64,000 bases of DNA from positions 62,257-126,256 of the forward strand of contig BLJB01000092.1 in NCBI GenBank assembly GCA_013423325.1, read 5' to 3'. The notes beneath the pieces are model-generated. The model saw only the letters and a list, made by a program, of their open reading frames with translations. It was not told the origin of the DNA and did no database searches. Positions within the stretch are counted from its first letter, which is position 1; each line of letters opens with the position of its first letter. Source of the DNA: Usnea hakonensis. Lineage: Eukaryota > Ascomycota > Lecanoromycetes > Lecanorales > Parmeliaceae. Below are positions 23,055 to 34,107 of the stretch, piece by piece. Made by a program: the position numbers and the translations under genes.

Positions 23055-24791
23055 TCTTGTTGAAATCGAAAAGTAAGAATAAAGATTGTAAGAGCAAGCA
23101 AGTAAGAAAAGTGCTCCAAGAGGGTCAGTAATAGAGACTGTCCTCCGAAGTGCAATGTGCAACAATGTAGAGCCAAGATCAGATACAAGCTCGACAACAA
23201 ATGTCTGAGCCTGTGAAAGGCGGAGAGGTCTGACAGCTACCTTGACTTAAGTATCTGATATAACAAATAGCAAGGAGAGCTGAGGTCAAAGATGTCCAAA
23301 GCAAAGAAAGACAACAGTGCCCAAGGCGGTCAAAGATCTTGAAAGGCTAGTGACTGTTCTTGACTATGCAGACGGATGTATAGGAAAGAAGGAGGACGGT
23401 CGTCGAAGACGACGAGGGATTATATAGACATGGATGTGCACGAAGCTTCATTCCGACAAGCTTGTGAATGCGATATTTATATTTATTCATTTTGGCGGCC
23501 TTCATTCCGACCAACTTCACTTCGGCGGACCTTATTGACGACCAAGTTCACTTCGGCTGACTTTGATTCAAAATGCGATATATATTTTTTGCTTACATTC
23601 TTCCATTAATGACGATTGAACGATTGAGTTTATTTCGCTGAGAGGTGAATGAGCGGCGCAATTGTTGCTATTATTCATCTTTGGGAAGTGACAGAGAGCT
23701 TGTTATTCATTGCCGTACTTGAGATTTGTGAGCAGCGACAGACATTCCAGATCAAGTAAATCAATAACATTGATGAAGCAGCATACTAGGTGAATAAAGC
23801 GGCCACATAAAGCAAGCTCTCAGATGAGGAACAAGATATTTAAAAACAACAATGACGATGCTGTAAATGAAGCTAAGTGAATGCGCGATTCACGCCAGCC
23901 TTCACACTATTCTCCATCACATAGGTATGTGATGGAGAAAAGATGGTTGCATGATGTAAGACTTGTGCCTTGGGAACGATCGTTCTTATACTGGGCTGAC
24001 CTGACATAGATTGTTATAAGAAATAGCATAGCAAACTTAGGTACTTGACAAACATGCAAAACAGTAAGCAATCTCCCTTGTATCAGGCAGCAGTACAAAT
24101 AGCTGGCCATTAACAGACCCTATCCCAAGCTCTAGCTCAGACAAGACTGTATAGCGATCGTCCAAATTCGCACAAATGAAAATGTACACCTTTATGTACC
24201 CTCAAGCAGCACTCAATCCTACCCTGTCGTGAACAAGACTCCATTCAAAAGAGTCCGCAACCCTAAAAAGATCGCTAGCGAGCTTGCTGCCGCTACAGAA
24301 AGTGTTATCCAGCTCCAACACGTGCATCCAAGGCGGCAGCCCTGGTGATAACGCTGCACTTCTCGAGACGAGATTTTGCCAGACAAACCCGACTTTAGAA
24401 GAAAATGGGGGCAATGAGCTTGCGGGCAGCGGCTGTCGACTGCGTAGCAGAATGCCGAATAAAATGTGTTGTACGCTCTACCCGATTGGTCGCTAGCTTT
24501 CGTGAACAAAACAAAGGACGTTTTTGCTTTGATAGCCTCCTAGAGAGGATATACCTTCTTGGCCTTTGGAGGGTGTAGTCACAAGAGAAGGAAGGGCCAT
24601 TCATGAGCGGGCGTGGAACTGCGTTCTGGTGTGTGTTAGTGTTACTCCATCTGGATCAAATATACCTTAGTATATAGGTAGCTGTCCTAGTCTAGCGGCA
24701 TAACGTCATATCCTTTCTCACCGAGCCCAAACAGTATAAGCATATACTGACCCATCTTCATACTCATATCTTCATCCTGTAAACAATTTCC
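23055..24791. other. Intergenic, AT-rich with short repeats
   Basis: No gene is seen. At 23447-23600 the phrases TTCATTCCGAC, CACTTCGGC and GCGATAT recur two or three times in AT-rich DNA. A perfect CATCACATA/TATGTGATG inverted repeat lies at about 23915-23935. Confidence 0.45.
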
Positions 24792-26340
24792 ATGTCTCCA
24801 AATGCTATGGCTATGTACCGCACAGACATGCTATATCCGAGTCTTGACAGCAGCCACCCATTCACGCCTTCATCGGACCGATCGACCTATCCTACAACAG
24901 CATCCCTACCAAGACCAAGGGGAAGAAAAACCCCCGTTGCAAAGGAGGCGTAGCAAGAAGGCCGCTAACAAAGAAGAACGCAGCGAAGCAGGGCCGTTAG
25001 TACAATCCGCTTCCCCGCCAAAGCGTCTAGAGCGATACTCACAGATCCAGGTCTTCGACGAGCCAGTCTCCGTCCAGTGCTAAATCAGGGTCTGGATCTA
25101 GCCCATCTATTCAGAAGCCACCGTCCGTGCATTTCCCTGCTATGCCAATTATATAAACCTTCCGCTCATCCCAGTAGAACTTCGAGTGGGTACACCCCAA
25201 CTTCAGCAACATCCGGTGCTCGAGCACCGACTCAAATCCCTAGCCCGCCAGCTTCGTCGTCGAGTCGGTCGGTTCCATCTTCGACCCCGATTAGTACTCG
25301 TCAAGCCGATCAATCTTCAAGCCAGTCTGCTCGATCAAACTTGTGAGTCTCGTCTTTGTTCCACTCAATCTCGACTAATCACAATTTCGGGCCCCCTTAG
25401 GTTTGCATCTACACCTGATACCGTGGGTCCGTCTAGTAAAAATAGGAACACGGGTCGATCCTTCCCCGATCTTGCAACAGCACAATCGAGTACGACTTAT
25501 ACGTCATGCCTACCACAAAATAACCAAACTGGTCAAGGCGACGCGAATAGTGGCTCCTCGATTGGCACTCTGAATATTTCAAGTACAGAAAGCTCTACTG
25601 AGAAACACTCGACTAAAGGTTCAGTCAGTACGGGTGAGCATGCAAAGGAAATAACGGAAAAGCTTCCAACTCAACATCCAGCTCGGCTGGGTTATGGGAC
25701 TCGAGGAAAGCGGACTGATATTTCTGCCAATTATTTCAAAAAAAGTATATCCAATGATTTAAGGCTTCACTGCTACAGTATCTGAGTGGCAGGAGGCGGT
25801 CCCAGATCATCAGCAATACGCTCAAACATACACAATTCAATTCTCTGAGGCCCTTCATAGCCACAGATTTCAGCGCTTTCTCAGTGTCATGCAAAGAGCT
25901 CACGGGGGACTGCTACAAGCTCTCCGTCCCTATGGCAACGAGACTCAACGCGGACGACCTGAGCGAAGGGCAGAAACATACTGTCAGCTTCGATCTCGTT
26001 AGGACATATGACTGCTCTCATCTCGAAAGCTCCCTGGCGAACTTGGCGGATCATGAGAACCTTGCCGTTGTCCATCCAAGACCTAGACATTGTTCTCGGT
26101 CACTAAAGGAAATCATCGCCAGACGTTGCTGCAGTTGAAAAGCGCAAAGCATTTTCGTTCACCGACGACGCTGGAGGAATAAGACTTAACGACGTATTGA
26201 AAGCTCTGCGCGGATATTTCTGCAGTGTTCGCATTGGTGGCATCCGCGAATTCTGTCCAATGGTCAACATCAACGTCACCAATAGCCCGTTTTGGAAACA
26301 CCGCCATCTGGTGGATGTGTGCACCAATTCATTTCTCCAA
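24792..26340 (+). pseudogene. Truncated, frameshifted Argonaute (QDE-2-like) gene remnant
   Basis: The core match is to the start of Argonaute proteins. GYGTRGKRTDISANYFKK at about 25689-25745 matches the N-domain pattern P-G-x-G-T-x-G-x3-x4-N-x-F. It is followed by DLRLHCYS, then FIATDFSAFSVSCKEL and a Tyr/Leu-rich stretch, then IQDLDIVLGH, and the linker-1 signature LKALRGYFCSVR ... VNINVTNSPFW at about 26195-26300. Upstream lies a Ser/Pro-rich disordered region with a good intron (25343-25400) that keeps frame. The frame shifts near 25780 and again before about 26075, and TAA at 26104-26106 interrupts it. After about 26330 the sequence becomes C-rich simple repeat: PAZ, MID and PIWI are absent. 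The 5' limit (ATG at 24792, AT-hook-like RPRGRK) is tentative, because that part has its own frame breaks. Confidence 0.72.
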
Positions 26341-27005
26341 TCACCAAACCGCAGCACCTCCCACTCACCCACTCATCACAACGCTATACAATATTTTATA
26401 GCACAAAGCTCCTCAGATACCACAACCCTAGCACTCCCCAAATCCCTTATACCCTCCCTTCCCTTCCCCCCCCCCTTATCCCCTCCCCACTACACCCCAC
26501 CCCACAGTCCAAATCCAAGCTCTCGACCTACCCACCTACCATCACCCTGTATTCCCCCCTCCCCATCCATCCCACACCACTCAACACAATTTACCCCCTC
26601 CCCCATCCCCCCCAAGTCTCCGTACAAAATGCGAGTCGGCATTTCTGATCGCTAGTCACTTCTTCTTTCCCCAGAGTACGAACGGTAGCTCTTACTCGCT
26701 TGGGAGTGGCAGGAGGGGAGGGGGAGGGGGTTGTTCGTTTATGGATGGATGGATGGATTTAGACTCGAATATTGTAGTTGGGGGCATGGGAGGAGAGAAA
26801 AGGGAAGAAAAAGTTTAAAGTCATGGAAAGTAGAGAAGTATATAAAGGCAGTATAAAGTAGAGTAGAGAAAAGAAGAGAAAGAGAAAAGTAGGATAAAGT
26901 AAAACACCCATCTAAGGAGGGGGGGCTTTCTTCCTACCAAAGATCAGCGGAGCAGGGAAACATGGGTCGCAAGCAATAAGACTGCGACTGTTTCCGGCAT
27001 AGCAT
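26341..27005. other. Intergenic, C-rich then purine-rich low complexity
   Basis: A long C-rich tract (about 26420-26620) abuts the Argonaute remnant. A GGATGGATGGAT run and GAGAAAAG-rich sequence follow. No gene is seen. Confidence 0.5.
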
Positions 27006-27952
27006 CTACTCCACCGGCTTCCTCCCAATCGTAACATACATCACCCACTCCAACCCATCCTCCGCCCTCAATCGCTCCTGACTCTCCCTCACAAACGCGC
27101 GCACCTCACCCTCGGTGAACCCTAACCCCTCCGTCATCCTCGGCACGAGAAACTCATACAACGGCCCAAGATCCGTGGCCTGCAGTCTCCCAATCCGTTC
27201 CGTCTCCGGCCGTTCTCGCACAGCCCACTCACCAAACGGTACTCCGTAGCGCGAGACGGCGATATCGACAAGGCCAGCCTGTTGCATGTATGTAGCCGTG
27301 TTGGAACCGCAGTGGAGATCCATGCCTTTCATCTTGGCGCCTTGTGTGATGGCTTTCACCCAGGGCCATTCGTTGCTGCAGACTCGGCCGTGCTTGTACC
27401 AGATGTAGTCGAGATCCTGGACCTCGACCCAGCCACCTGGTTTTAGCAGTGGGACGACTGTATCCCGCATGTAGCCCCCCCAATCCGTCATACCGCAGAT
27501 CAATAGCCGGCTGAAGATGTAGTCAAACGTTCCAGCCGCAAGGCGTTCGTCTCTTTCTGCTAATTTCCGCACGTCGCCTTGTATGTAGGAAATATTTTGT
27601 GCTGGTGGCTCGGGGCGGGGGATCTGAGGGACAGGGGAGAGATCTATGCCATAGATAGAAGGGGTTTTGGGGTAGGTGGCGCCGAGATGGTAGGTGACGG
27701 CCCCGGTCCCACAGCCGATGTCGAGGATGCGTTGAGGATTGTGGAGAGGAGCGTGGATGACGCGGTTGTGCATTAGGGACGCCAAGGCGGCGGCTTGAGA
27801 TTCGAGGCGTGTGTGCTCGGGGGTACTGGAACAGTTGGTAATGAGAAGGGTATGAGGGTATGGGAGGAGATGATGATAGGTACGTACTCATTTGGGAGGT
27901 GGTATTGGGTGTCTGTATTGTGAGAGGATCTTTGTGCGGCTGGATTTGCCAT
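27006..27952 (-). CDS. SAM-dependent methyltransferase, LaeA-like
   Basis: Two exons, 27952-27888 and 27825-27006, encode 294 residues (ATG at 27952). The class I methyltransferase motif I is RILDIGCGTGAV (residues 54-65). An acidic residue ends the next strand (YGIDLSP), then QGDVR and a motif near the fourth strand, FDYIFSRLLICGMTDW. PLLKPGGWVEVQDLD is the post-motif III region. The second half (WPWVKAI, DLHCGSNTATYMQQAGLVDI, VPFGEW) follows the pattern of fungal LaeA-like/TAM-type methyltransferases. LaeA itself controls secondary metabolism, but most relatives are uncharacterised and act on small molecules. It lies 13.5 kb from the thioesterase, so membership in the left-edge cluster is not supported. 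Confidence 0.9.
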
Positions 27953-30006
27953 ATTGTAAGATGATTGTAGGATAAGATGAGGATGCCTTGTCTCGCCCTG
28001 CAACATAAATTATCAAGCTCAGTAAGGTTTTTGTAGGATAGGTTGTCGCAAAAGGAATTTTAGAGGTTCGGTGTTGATTTAGTCAAGGCTAGATCAAGTC
28101 CACATGCAGTATGATGTATATGTGCAGGAAACCTTAGCAGGGCGGAGAAATCAATCACGTGGGATGCGTTAAATGGCAGATCCTAAAGGTGAGTTGACGC
28201 AGGAAGTTCCGAACCGCGCAGGTCCTGTCATTGGTATGGAATTTCTAGGACCAGACTCGTGTTCCATGATCATGTGTACGAATGACAGCAAGTCCTCCGC
28301 AACACCGTGGGATCCCTGATCTGCTCAGTCTCAACCATATCATGATCAATAGTAGCTTTGATCCAAATCGAACACCCCTGTGCTCTTGTTTTGTCAAGGT
28401 TTGAGGTACCCATATTTTTCTGCCGGTGGCGCGCCATCTATTCGGCAAACAGCTGTGTCCCAGTTGTTCGAGCGTCGTTACAGATGTTTAGCCGCTTTTC
28501 GGTCACTTGGATTTGGAATACTCGCAAGCAGTCCATGCGCTGTCTTCGCATTAGATATGGCGCGGTCACAATTGATGCAGGTCAGTAGTCCATACATTGG
28601 CGACCAAAAATTTCCAAGCCGTCCAGAGCGGGCAGACCATTGAGATTTTCCGGTCGAACATGGTAGACTCTCATTGCACCTCAAGTCATAGGTGGTGACG
28701 ATGTGCTGATCATGATCGGAGTTACGGAGATCATACCAGGGTTCCCAACGGTTGGACCATGGATCGTGGACCATTAGTTCAGACTAGTCCATTGGACTGG
28801 TCCAAATGGGTTAGACCATTTAGCAATCTGGACGGACTGTGGACCACTTATATAGCCTCGATTTGGACGGTTTAGGTCTCCTGGAACAACGGTTGGACCG
28901 TGGGGAACCCTGGATGATACTGCATAGCAGTTTCGGCACCGAGTACAACATAATGGTCCGGGATGAGTGATTATCACTTGACTGTCTTCTCATTAGCTAT
29001 GATGGTCAACTCCTGATTGAGATAGATGAACCTTCAAGCCCTTGGAGTTGTAGCAATATCGTCACCACCACGGGACCACACCTCGACTCCCATCCCGTCC
29101 TTGTTTGGCCTGAGGGGAATGGGTCCTTTGATCGAGAGGGCGCATTAAATATTCGACGGTGATGATGATGATGTACGACTGTAGGTAGCTAGAGCATCAA
29201 GTCGGGCAGAGATAACAGCAAGCTTGATCGCTATAAAGAGGCAGGGAAGGACTAGAGTATGTTGTTGTAACGCGGAGCAAATGGCAAAGCAGACCGAGCT
29301 TGAGCGAGCCGTCCATTAGCGTTAGGGTTGAACCTATAATCTTAGCGTCAGCCTTAGCGTTAGCGTGCCAAGTCTCGGAGAGTAAGGTAGATCATGATCG
29401 ACAAGAACATATAGGTACCTATGTTGACACCTAGTCAGCCAAGTACCTTAAGTATATTCTGAGTAAAATATCTACATACATTTTTCATACACCGAAATCC
29501 ATACACCCTGCGTACGATCCCTTACTCAAATGCTATCATAGTCCACCGACGGCGCAGACAAAAGCTACCTTCAATGGAAAGTATCTGTCTGCATGTCAAT
29601 TCTGGCCCTAGATGATACGATCTGCATGAGCTTGCAGTAAGCGTGTCACGCACTTGGAGCTCGCGGGGAGCTAATTGTGTGGCACGGTCAGGAGGATCTA
29701 GCTCGTCGAAACCTGCTGTTCCTTGTAGTTCTAGTCTAGTACTCATCGCTATTGCGCCTAGTCTTGGGCGGCGAGCTACGAAAGAAAGCCGACTATGGGC
29801 AGGTTCGTCCTTAGGTGCATCAATATGTGGGGGACTCAGACGAGCTTTTCGTCATGACTGCTGCTCCGTGCTTGACGTCAACCAGGAGATTCAATCACTC
29901 GCCTATAAAAGTCTCCACAGATCTGTCCAAATCCTTCAACCGAACCATCAAACTTTTACCACCACAGACATTCATATTGATCCACTCGACATACAACCAA
30001 TCTGCC
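27953..30006. other. Intergenic, contains a MITE
   Basis: Apart from the inverted-repeat element at 28737-28912 no gene is supported. At about 29316-29366 short GTTAG/TTAGCG repeats occur. A TATAAAAG box at about 29901 lies 100 bp upstream of the next ATG. Confidence 0.5.
28737..28912. mobile_element. hAT-type MITE (176 bp, non-autonomous)
   Basis: The element starts with CAGGGTTCCCAACGG and ends with the near-complement CCGTGGGGAACCCTG, giving terminal inverted repeats that agree at 14 of 15 positions. It is flanked by GATCATAC (28729-28736) and GATGATAC (28913-28920), an 8-bp target duplication with one mismatch. CAGGG-type ends with 8-bp duplications are characteristic of hAT elements. 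There is no coding capacity. The interior has further TGGACC/GGTCCA inverted repeats, so the transcript could fold. Confidence 0.82.
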
Positions 30007-30608
30007 ATGCCTTCTCCACTCCCCGATCTACCCAACACCATCACCGACCCAGCCGTCAAAAGCTTCATTGAAAGATACTACGCCGTCTCCAACGATGCCG
30101 ACGTCCACGACGACTACGCCGGCCTCTTCACCTCGAACGGCGAGTTCTCCATGAACGAGAAGAAAGCCACAGGCACCCAGCGTACGTCCCTTCTCCCTCT
30201 CCCCCCCTCCCTCTCAATCCCCACCCCGCACCCCAACACATCACCGACCTCAAAACCACACATCACATGCCCACTAATCTTCCCCCCCAGAAATCCGGGA
30301 CCTCCGCAAAGGCATCTGGTCGCACGTCCCCGGCCGCGACCACAGCCCCGTTCAGATCTACACGCACGGCGACGACCAGATGGACCTCATGATCCTCGGC
30401 GAGGTATCGTACAAGCATCACCACGGGCACGAGACGGCCGCCGATTGGGCCGCGAAGATGAAGCTGCAAAAGGAAAACGGGGAGATTAAAGTGGCCAAGT
30501 ATCATATCATCGTGGTGAGTTTCTATTGCTGTTGTTGATGATGTTTTGGGGTGGGTGGGACGCGTGACTGACAAGCGCCATTCACAGGACTCCAAGGCTC
30601 ATACCTAG
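30007..30608 (+). CDS. SnoaL-like (NTF2 fold) protein
   Basis: Three exons, 30007-30181, 30291-30514 and 30588-30608, encode 139 residues. The size and layout match the cone-shaped NTF2/SnoaL superfamily: an N-terminal helix with SFIERYYAVSND, then the DDYAGLFTSNGEFSMN element typical of the first strands, IRDLRKGIW, and a strand with HGDDQMDLMILGEVSY before a C-terminal AKYHIIV strand. Members act as small isomerases, cyclases or ligand-binding proteins in the cytosol. Catalytic residues cannot be assigned, so the reaction is unknown. The last exon codes for only six residues (DSKAHT), supported by a CACAG acceptor and exact phase. Confidence 0.8.
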
Positions 30609-30851
30609 GCACGTGAGGGAGCTGGGAAGGGAATGGAATAGTGAAATCCGAGCGAACTTCAATGACAAAGAAATCCTCACCCCCTTGCTCTGAAGCAGAA
30701 CCCAAAAGGGGAACCGTGAATACATACATAAAAATGACAAAAGTACAAACCAACACGCCACACCACATCAAACCCCCTAACAATCAAAATCAAAAAATCA
30801 AAATCTTTCCCATCAAATCCCCCCCCCCCCCCCCCCCCCCCCCCAAAAAAA

Positions 30852-30853
30852 NN
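30852..30853. other. Assembly gap (2 N)
   Basis: Two undetermined bases lie between similar C-homopolymer sequences. Confidence 0.95.
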
Positions 30854-30919
30854 TTTCCCCACCAAACCCCCCCCCCCCCCCTAACCCCTCCACAAAAAAG
30901 TCCATACCGCAAAACCCCT

Positions 30920-31225
30920 ATTCCCAAAAGCCATTACGCCAGTCTCCAATCCGCGCCGCGATGCTCTGATATTGGTTGGTTGTGGGAAATGGCTACTTAT
31001 TGATGTATCTATAGGTTATATACTTTTTTTCCTCCGCCTATTATTCTATAAAATCCCTTCCCTCTCTCCCCCCTCTCCCCTCCGCCCCCTCCCCACCGCC
31101 CCCCCCAAAAAAGGGCATACCAAAAAACCCCCATTCCCTTAACCTTAAGCCATTAACACAATCCAAGTCGCGATGCTCTAATATTAGTTAGGAAAATACC
31201 TACTTATTGATATATCTATAGGTTA
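30920..31225 (+). repeat. Two direct copies of an approximately 90-bp unit
   Basis: The sequence from GCCATTA through CGCGATGCTCT, TACTTATTGAT and ATCTATAGGTTATA occurs at about 30930-31022 and 31150-31230. Both copies are followed by C-rich DNA. Confidence 0.7.
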
Positions 31226-31364
31226 TAAGCTTTTCTATGGATGGATGGATGGATGGATGGATATATATAAAAAAAAGCGACCCGCAACTCCCTACCCCTC
31301 CCCCCCTCTTCCATTCCACTCCACACCTCTTCCACACCTCATACACATACCCCACCCGCCACCA

Positions 31365-32190
31365 GCCACTTCCATAACCAGACTCATATCGAAATTTCTA
31401 TTTCTAGGGTGATTAATTGGTAGTGATAGAGAGGGATATAAGGGAGGATAGGGGTAAGAGAGAAAACCCCCCTCTCTATCTCTCTTCCCCCTCCCTCCCT
31501 CCCTCTTCCCTCCCCCTCCCTAACTCCCTCATATATTCCACACACCACAACCCACTTTCCACCCGCCACTTCTATAACGCCAGTTATATCGAGATTTCTA
31601 TTTCTAGATGGATTGATTGGTAGTGAGAGAGAGGGAGGTGAGTGGGGAATGAGAGAGAAAACCCCCTCTCCCCCTCTTCCACAACCCATACACAACCCAT
31701 AACCCACTTCCCACCCGCCACCCGCCACTTCCATAACCAGACTCATATCGAGATTTCTATTTCTAGAGTGATTGATTGATTGGTAGTGATAGAGAGGGAT
31801 GTGAGGGAGGATGGGGATGAGAGAGAAAACCCCCCCTCCCTCCACCCTCTTCCCCCCCCCTTTTGCATACACTCTAGACCTCATACACACCTCATACACA
31901 CCTCCTCCATACCTCATACATACCTCACAGCCCACTAGCCACTAGCCACTTCCATAACCAGACTCATATCGAGATTTCTATTTCTAGATTGATTGATTGA
32001 TTGGTAGTGAGAGGAGAGAGAGGTGAGTGGGGAATGAGAGAGAAAACCCCCTCCCCTCCCCCCCCCTTTTGCATACCTCAACACCCAGATGCCCACTAGC
32101 CACTTGCCCATTTCCATAAGCGGAGTTGAATCGAGATTTCTAGAGTGGTTGATTGATTGGTAGTGAGAGAGAGGGATGTGAGGGTGAGAG
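31365..32190 (+). repeat. Satellite-like array, five diverged copies
   Basis: A unit beginning CCACTTCCATAACCAGACTC and continuing TCGAGATTTCTATTTCTAG, GATTGATTGGTAGTGA, GAGAGAGGG and GAGAGAAAACCCCC appears at about 31365, 31565, 31724, 31945 and 32103. Spacing is 160-220 bp because the C-rich linker varies in length. Confidence 0.85.
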
Positions 32191-32246
32191 GAGGGGACGA
32201 GAGGGGAAGGGGGGTGAGAGAGAGAAAGGGGGGAGGGGGGGGGGGG

Positions 32247-32290
<44 letters not shown>

Positions 32291-33056
32291 TGCATAGTGC
32301 TAGGCGCCGGTATTGATGAGGTTCGTAGTCTACGAACTCATGCTTCTACACTTGTGGAAAAAGAACGGAAGAAAACCTTGTTTGAAAAATTCTTGAAGAC
32401 TTGCACTATGAGTCATTGGAATATTCCCGTGACGAGGAGTTTGTAGGCCATCTCGAAGCACCTAAACTCCAGCATTGCATAGTGATACAAGAGTCTCCGT
32501 GACGGCCACAGTATATCGATCTGCGTATCTCACGAGCGTTCGCTTTGAGGATTGAGAGGGCCTCGAAGTGAAGGATGGTCTCATATGAGTACGTTTACTC
32601 AGATGCCTCCCGTGTTTTTGAGTGTTCAAGCTCAAGATGACCTGTAGTCTACAAGATCATTTGAAGCAAGAAGTCACATTGTGTCAACATGTGGTTGACA
32701 TGATCTGTAGTATACAAGATCATTTGCTGTCTGTTGTAGAGTAAGATACAAAGTAAAAAAGGACGAAGGATTCTGCTTCATGATACGGGTTAGTACCTTA
32801 TGAGTCATCATCTGGGCTAGAGCCGATGGAGTCTAGCGTTAAAAATATCATCCGAAGAGTCTTGGCAGGGTGGACTTTTGGTGCATGACGAAATGCTGAG
32901 TGTTTTTCCAAGCCGGATCGCGGCGGGCACGCGAACAGCTTGACGTTGATATGTTCAACCATTTTGTATCGATTGATCTACAGGACAACCTTTGACAGCT
33001 TGCCCCCGGAAGATCTTCTTATGCTCTGATCAGTACACACCTAGCCCCTATCAACC

Positions 33057-34107
33057 ATGAAGATTCTCACAAAAGAAGAGGAGCAGGCTCACTACAAGTG
33101 CGCTCCCATCAAGCTTACCATCCCTCCACGGCCCTGCTAATGGTTGTAGTGAAACGCTCAAAGGTGGTGCTCTTGGTGGTACAATCGGGCTAGCTCTTGG
33201 TGTTGGAGGCGTCTTAGCAGCAGGAGCACGATACCCTGCCTTTCGACAATTGACCCTTCCTCTAAGAGCCTTCCTGTGTACATCCGGCGCTACATTTGGC
33301 GGTACGTGCGCTTTCTCTCCTCTACCTTTCTTTGTACCCTATGGCATACGAAAACTCTGCATTGAAGTCTACTCCGTACATGCCGGAGCGTCAAGGGCGT
33401 CTGAACGTCCCAAGTACCCCGCCTCGGCTCGTATCTTCGTTCGCTCAGAGGTCTACACATCTGCTAATACCTACTTCGACTACAGCAATCATAACAGCCG
33501 ATCGGTTCTCTCGCTCCTTCGAAGCCTCCCGCCACCCTGATGAAGGCTACCAAGATGAGACAGCTCGCGCCCGCTCTGAAAGAGAAGCACAAATGACATC
33601 CTTTGAGAAATTCATGGCTTTCGGCAAAGAATACCGTTATCCCATCGTCGGTACATCTTGGGTGTTGGGCATGGGAATCGCGCTGGGCGTGGTCGGTCGA
33701 TCGCCTTATCTGTCAACGCAGCAGAAACTGGTGCAGGCTAGGGTGTACGCGCAGACGATAACGATAGCTGTGTTGTGCGCGACGGCGGTGTTCGAAGTGG
33801 GTGATAGGGGGAAGGGTGAGGGCAGATGGGAGACCGTGAAGATAATTGATCCGGATGATCCCACACATAAGCATCTCATTGAGAAGAAGATTCACCATGA
33901 GAGATATGCCGGGGAGGATCAATGGAGAGGTGGGCTTTCCATTCTACATCAATGGCGTTCACAAGGTCCGTCCATTGCTAACGCGTGATAGATATGGTCG
34001 AAGCGGAAGAGCAGAAGATTAAGGCAAGGGAGGAAGCCGCACATGAGCAGCATCATAAGGAGGAGAAGAAGAAGGACGAGAAGAAGGGCGGTGGAGACAA
34101 GAAGTGA
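33057..34107 (+). CDS. RCF2: Respiratory supercomplex factor 2 (HIG1 domain protein)
   Basis: Four exons, 33057-33097, 33150-33301, 33486-33929 and 33992-34107, encode 250 residues. The start MKILTKEEEQAHYNETLKGG matches the Rcf2 N terminus (MKILT...AH...LKGG). Two hydrophobic hairpins follow: a Gly/Ala-rich pair at about 18-65, then the HIG1 domain at about 105-155 with GTSWVLGMGIALG and the Q-x3-Q-x-R-x3-Q form of the HIG1 motif (QKLVQARVYAQ). The last 40 residues are Lys/Glu-rich. Rcf2 sits in the mitochondrial inner membrane and supports cytochrome c oxidase and the III-IV supercomplexes. It is a conserved housekeeping gene among accessory neighbours. The intron at 33302-33485 is long for this window. 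Confidence 0.92.

Larger units (their letters stand above)
30609..33056. other. Gene-free region of satellite-like and homopolymer DNA
   Basis: It contains an N gap (30852-30853), two repeat families listed separately, and a G homopolymer block (about 32229-32290). The stretch 32291-33056 looks non-repetitive but carries no recognisable gene. Confidence 0.6.

Noticed and set aside
27006..30608. Extending the left-edge polyketide cluster to the LaeA-like methyltransferase and SnoaL-like gene
   Set aside because: More than 13 kb with two unrelated secreted proteins, the AlkB-like gene and an Argonaute remnant lies between. No sequence evidence links them.
31384..31935. 183-codon open frame in the satellite array
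   Set aside because: It is an in-frame translation of the repeat units; the repeated protein motif mirrors the DNA repeat.
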